NCBI GenBank assembly: GCA_030695565.1
Contig: JAUYRZ010000123.1
Location: forward strand, 124,001 to 188,000
Length of the DNA: 64,000 nucleotides
Reading direction: 5' to 3'
From: Archangium sp.
GTDB lineage: Bacteria; Myxococcota; Myxococcia; Myxococcales; Myxococcaceae
The notes under the pieces: model-generated
Told to the model about the DNA's origin: nothing
Database searches by the model: none
Seen by the model: the letters and a program-made list of their open reading frames with translations, nothing else
Program-made: the position numbers and the translations under genes
Shown: positions 60,604 through 64,000 of the stretch, piece after piece
Layout: each line of letters starts with the position of its first letter
How positions within the stretch are numbered: position 1 is the first letter of the stretch

Positions 60604-61641
60604 ATGAACATTCTCATCACTGGCGGCACTGGTTTTCTCGGCACTCACCTCGTGCCGCTCCTACGCAAGCAGGGGCACGCGCTCACGCTCCTCTCGCGCT
60701 CGAAGCCCCCGGCCGCGTGGCTGACCGGCGATCACCCCATCCGTCACGTGCAGGCCGACTTGAAGGATCGTGAAGCCGTGCGCGATTCACTGCGCGGCGT
60801 CGAGGCGATTTATCACCTGGCAGGTCTGGTCAGCTTCAAGAACGAAGACGGCCGCAAGATGTACGAGCTGCACGTCGACTGCACCCGCGAGCTGCTGCGC
60901 GACGTGCGCACGCTGGGCACCAGGCCGCGCGTCATCCTCGCGTCGACCTCCGGCACCATCGCCGTCTCGAAAGAAGAGCGCATCGGCACCGAAGCCGACG
61001 ACTACCCCATCGAGACCGTGGGCCGCTGGCCGTACTACCTCTCGAAGATCTACGAAGAGAAGCTCGCCCTCGAGTTCTGCAAGAAGGAAAGCATTCCCCT
61101 CGTCGTGCTCAACCCCTCGCTGCTGATGGGCCCGGGTGACGACCGGCTCTCCTCCACGTGGACGGTGGTGAAGTTTCTTCAGCGCGACATCCCCGCGATG
61201 CCCGGTGGCGGCATGAGCTTCGTCGACGCCCGTGACGCGGCGCAGGCGGCGGCCAACGCGCTGACCCGCGGCGAGCTGTACGGCCGGCACTTGATGGGCC
61301 TCAACTTCTCCATGAAGGAGTTCTTCTCGCGCCTCGAGCGGCTCACCGGCGTGGCGGCGCCGCGCGTGAAGCTGAACAAGCAGCTCAACATTCTGGGCGC
61401 GTACGCGCTCGACCAGGTGGCGAAGTGGCGCGGGGAAAAGCCCAGCATCGATCCGCAAGAGGTCGAGGTAGGGGAGCACTGGTTCTGGTGTGACTCGAGC
61501 AAGGCCGAGGCGCAGCTGGGCTTCGTGGCGCGCGACCCCTACGAGACGCTGTATGAGACCGTGCAGTACGTGCTCAAGAAGCTCCCGCCCGGCGAGTTGC
61601 CCGGGCTGAAGGGTGAGTTGGCCGAGCTGCGGAATCGGTGA
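60604..61641 (+). CDS. NAD(P)-dependent SDR downstream of elbD
   Basis: 345 residues from ATG 60604 (upstream in-frame sequence is repeat). MNILITGGTGFLGTHLVPLL, HLAGLVSFKNEDGRKMYELH, ASTSGTIAVSKEE and YYLSKIYEEKLALEF (YxxxK) define an extended SDR of the dihydroflavonol reductase/3-beta-HSD kind. LVVLNPSLLMGPGDDRLSS follows. Same strand and direct neighbour of elbD, so it may process the same lipid; I cannot match it to a named elb gene. Confidence 0.85.
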   Translation: MNILITGGTGFLGTHLVPLLRKQGHALTLLSRSKPPAAWLTGDHPIRHVQADLKDREAVRDSLRGVEAIYHLAGLVSFKNEDGRKMYELHVDCTRELLRDVRTLGTRPRVILASTSGTIAVSKEERIGTEADDYPIETVGRWPYYLSKIYEEKLALEFCKKESIPLVVLNPSLLMGPGDDRLSSTWTVVKFLQRDIPAMPGGGMSFVDARDAAQAAANALTRGELYGRHLMGLNFSMKEFFSRLERLTGVAAPRVKLNKQLNILGAYALDQVAKWRGEKPSIDPQEVEVGEHWFWCDSSKAEAQLGFVARDPYETLYETVQYVLKKLPPGELPGLKGELAELRNR

Positions 61642-61672
61642 AGTGAGGTGAGGGTCTCGAGGGCAAGCAGGT

Positions 61673-61731
61673 GGGCCCCTCACCCGGTCCTTCGGACCGA
61701 CCTCTCCCCGCGTCGCAGGGAGAGGTTTTTT
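61673..61731 (+). terminator. Repeat unit acting as rho-independent terminator
   Basis: GGGCCCCTCACCCGGTCC, a CGGTCC-TTC-GGACCG hairpin (containing C-UUCG-G), then CCTCTCCC (61701-61708), loop, GGGAGAGG (61718-61725) and TTTTTT (61726-61731). Here the dispersed repeat has a T-tract on the plus strand and would end transcription from elbD and its neighbour, four bases before the convergent exbD stop. Confidence 0.75.
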
Positions 61732-61734
61732 ACT

Positions 61735-62216
<482 letters not shown>

Positions 62217-62220
<4 letters not shown>

Positions 62221-62633
62221 TTCTTCACCTCTTCCACGCCCAGCGCGATCGACTTGGCGCCCGACTTGCGCGCGAGGTTCATCACCCTGCGCACGTCTTC
62301 GAACACCAACGACTGATCGCCCTTGAGGAGGATGCGCTGGTTGGGGTTGCTGATGAGCTTCTTCTGCAGCTCGACCTGGAAGCCCTCGTCATCGTACGAG
62401 TCGCTCTCGATGTAGATGGTCTTGTCGGGCGTGACCGAGACCACGATGGGGTCGGCGCCGCCCTTCTTCTCGTCGTCGACCTTCACGGCCTTGGGCAGCT
62501 GCACGTCTTTGCCGCGCTGGAGCATGGGGGTGATCACCATGAAGATGATCAAGAGCACGAGCACCACGTCGACCATGGGGGTCACGTTGATCTCGGCCTT
62601 GATGCCTTTTTTCCCGCCGACGGCCATTCCCAT
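62217..62633 (-). CDS. exbD: ExbD/TolR-family protein (first copy)
   Basis: 138 residues. KAEINVTPMVDVVLVLLIIF carries the same membrane Asp; the periplasmic domain has QRILLKGDQSLVFEDVRRVM, typical of ExbD. Two different ExbD proteins with one ExbB is the gene ratio also seen in the Agl gliding motor (AglR, AglQ, AglS), though TonB next door points to energised transport. Confidence 0.93.
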
Positions 62634-62662
62634 GGTGAGTGCTCCTTCAGCTCAACAAGGAC

Positions 62663-63322
62663 TTACTTGGCGAAGTGGCGGGTGACGACGTCGAGGAACT
62701 CGTTGCTCGACTCGGAGAGATCCACCGAGCGCGCATCGACCCAGCCCTGCAGGAAGTTGAAGGCCATCACCGCGGGGATCGCCACCAGCAGGCCGAAGGC
62801 CGTGGTGATGAGCGCCTCCGAGATGCCGCCCGAGATGGTGCCCAGGCCGCCTGAGCCGGTGGCCGCCATCTGCTGAAAGGCGTTCACGATGCCCATGGTG
62901 GTGCCCAGCAGGCCGATGAAGGGCGCCGTGGAGCCGACCGTGGCCAGCACGCCCAGGCCGCGCTTGAAGTTCTGCACCTCGCGCGCCGCCTGACGCTCCA
63001 TCGCGCGGGCGACCGATTCGATCGCCACGTCTTTGTCGGTGGGCGCCGTGCGGAAGGCGGTCAGGCCGGCGTTGATGGTGCGGCCCAGGTGGCCCACGTT
63101 CTTGGTCAGGCCCGCGGCCGCTGCGGCGGGCACATCGCCGCCAGAGAGCACCTTGGCCATCTTCTCGGCGAACGCCACCGACTCAGAACCAGACCGCATG
63201 TAGACCACGATGCGCTCGAACATCACGAGCAGGCTGGCGACCGACATGATGCCCATCGTGATCACGATGAGCTTCGCGAAGATCCCCATCGAGGACCAGA
63301 GATGACTCAGGGAGAAGTCCAT
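62663..63322 (-). CDS. exbB: ExbB/TolQ/MotA-family proton channel protein
   Basis: 219 residues with three helices: the first near residue 15-38, the others in TVGSTAPFIGLLGTTMGIVN and SEALITTAFGLLVAIPAVMA, which carry the conserved Thr/Pro/Gly of the proton path. Inner-membrane pentamer around ExbD. The start lies 74 nt after the tonB stop, so tonB-exbB-exbD-exbD reads as one operon. Confidence 0.95.
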   Translation of the reverse strand: MDFSLSHLWSSMGIFAKLIVITMGIMSVASLLVMFERIVVYMRSGSESVAFAEKMAKVLSGGDVPAAAAAGLTKNVGHLGRTINAGLTAFRTAPTDKDVAIESVARAMERQAAREVQNFKRGLGVLATVGSTAPFIGLLGTTMGIVNAFQQMAATGSGGLGTISGGISEALITTAFGLLVAIPAVMAFNFLQGWVDARSVDLSESSNEFLDVVTRHFAK

Positions 63323-63396
63323 GGGCGAGGCTTCCTAGTAGGGGCTCCCACAGGAGCCAACGTGTTTGATCAGCCGTTACCGATCGCGAAGGGCGA

Positions 63397-64000
63397 TCAG
63401 CGCGGCAGCTTGAACTGAAAATTCTGCACGTAGTCGATGCTGATCGGGTGGCCCTGGTAGGTGGCCGGTTTGCACCGCATGCGCGCCATGGCAGCGAGCG
63501 CCGCCTCGGAGAGATGAGGCAGCGGCTTCATCACGCGGCAGTTCTTCACCACGCCGTCCGTCATGATGTTGCACTTGATGATCATCATGCCTTCGATGTG
63601 CGCCTCACGCGCTTCACGGCTCTGCGAGTAGATGTCGGCCAGCACTGACTTGTCGCAGTCGGGGCGGGTCATGCCTTCGCCGAAGGGCACCACGTCGGTG
63701 CCCAGCGTGCCGCCCACCACGCCACCGACGACGCCGCCCACCACGCCGCCTTCGACGCCGCCCTCCACGCCTTCGGGCTCGGCCGAAGGCTCCTCGGGCT
63801 GGGGCTCGGCCTCAGGCGGCTTCTCCAAGGGGATCTCTTTGGGCTGAACGATGACGTCCTTCTTGATCTTCTTCTCCACCTTCTTCTCGACCTTGGGCGT
63901 GGTGCTGCCGGCAGGCGGGGGCGGGGGCGGCGGCGGCGGGGGGGGCACCGCGGCGAAAAACTTCACCTCGGAGAGGTCTTCTTCGATCGCCGGTGGCCGG
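63397..64000 (-). CDS. tonB: TonB energy transducer, 5' end beyond window
   Basis: The frame is open to the right edge (…RPPAIEEDLSEV), so the GTG at 63966 is probably internal and the N-terminal anchor is missing. Visible parts are a Pro run (PPPPPPPPPPP), a Lys/Pro-rich spacer (VEKKVEKKIKKDVIVQPKEI), a Gly-Val repeat (GVEGGVEGGVVGGVVGGVVG) and the C-terminal TonB domain (CNIMTDGVVKNCRVMKPLPH, then MRCKPATYQGHPISIDYVQN). It transfers proton-motive energy from ExbB/D to outer-membrane receptors. Confidence 0.93.
   Translation of the reverse strand, partial: RPPAIEEDLSEVKFFAAVPPPPPPPPPPPAGSTTPKVEKKVEKKIKKDVIVQPKEIPLEKPPEAEPQPEEPSAEPEGVEGGVEGGVVGGVVGGVVGGTLGTDVVPFGEGMTRPDCDKSVLADIYSQSREAREAHIEGMMIIKCNIMTDGVVKNCRVMKPLPHLSEAALAAMARMRCKPATYQGHPISIDYVQNFQFKLPR

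Overview
The window reads as chromosome of a myxobacterium (phylum Myxococcota). Nothing in it is a species marker. The inference rests on high GC with G/C-ending codons, a four-domain ElbD-type ether-lipid enzyme, a GltJ/AgmX-type zinc-ribbon + GYF + TonB-like protein, a FrzCD-like chemotaxis signalling domain, TonB/ExbB/ExbD/ExbD, and many dispersed CCCTCTCC...GGAGAGGG hairpin repeats.

Layout. (1) 1-7.3 kb: end of a chemotaxis receptor, an M50-like membrane protease divergent from an MFS exporter, a secreted Lys/Glu-rich helical protein, tatB, a tatC with an unusually large insertion, and a small membrane protein with a CxxxC tail. (2) 7.3-8.9 kb: a rod-shaped RNA resembling 6S RNA with its own terminator, then a minus-strand cassette of two microcompartment vertex proteins (EutN/CcmL) and a class II aldolase-like protein. 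(3) 8.9-18.4 kb: a GltJ-like protein, small zinc proteins, RNase HI directly followed by RNase P RNA, a receiver/histidine-kinase pair, a lipoprotein, ftsY, and a ribbon-helix-helix/nucleotidyltransferase toxin-antitoxin-like pair. (4) 18.5-53.0 kb: a surface-polysaccharide locus of about 34.5 kb. It is bracketed by UDP-xylose synthase and UDP-glucose dehydrogenase and holds a WecA-like initiating transferase, Wzy-like polymerase/ligase, Wzc-like copolymerase/BY-kinase, Wzx flippase, several glycosyltransferases, and a nearly complete CMP-pseudaminic acid pathway. (5) 53.2-64 kb: a Fic protein, an M1-like peptidase, ElbD plus a companion reductase, and TonB-ExbB-ExbD-ExbD.

The most interesting system is the nonulosonic-acid module at 31.2-41.6 kb. 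It is split over two convergent operons whose stop codons are 3 bp apart. The rightward half carries hisH-like, hisF-like, pseA-like amidotransferase, a zinc-ribbon methyltransferase, a formyltransferase-like gene and pseI. The leftward half ends pseB-SDR-pseC-pseG-pseF and also carries the flippase, glycosyltransferases, a PhyH oxygenase and an asparagine synthetase. No PseH N-acetyltransferase is visible. A formyltransferase-like protein lacking the usual catalytic Asn lies beside pseI, and the HisF-like protein has lost the cyclase Asp. A pseudaminic-acid derivative with altered N-acyl/amidino/N-methyl decoration is a reasonable prediction.

No CRISPR array, tRNA, rRNA, insertion sequence or prophage was recognised. 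No gene-free stretch exceeds 300 bases once the two RNA genes are counted. Functions are read from motifs and remembered families; no search or folding program was run.
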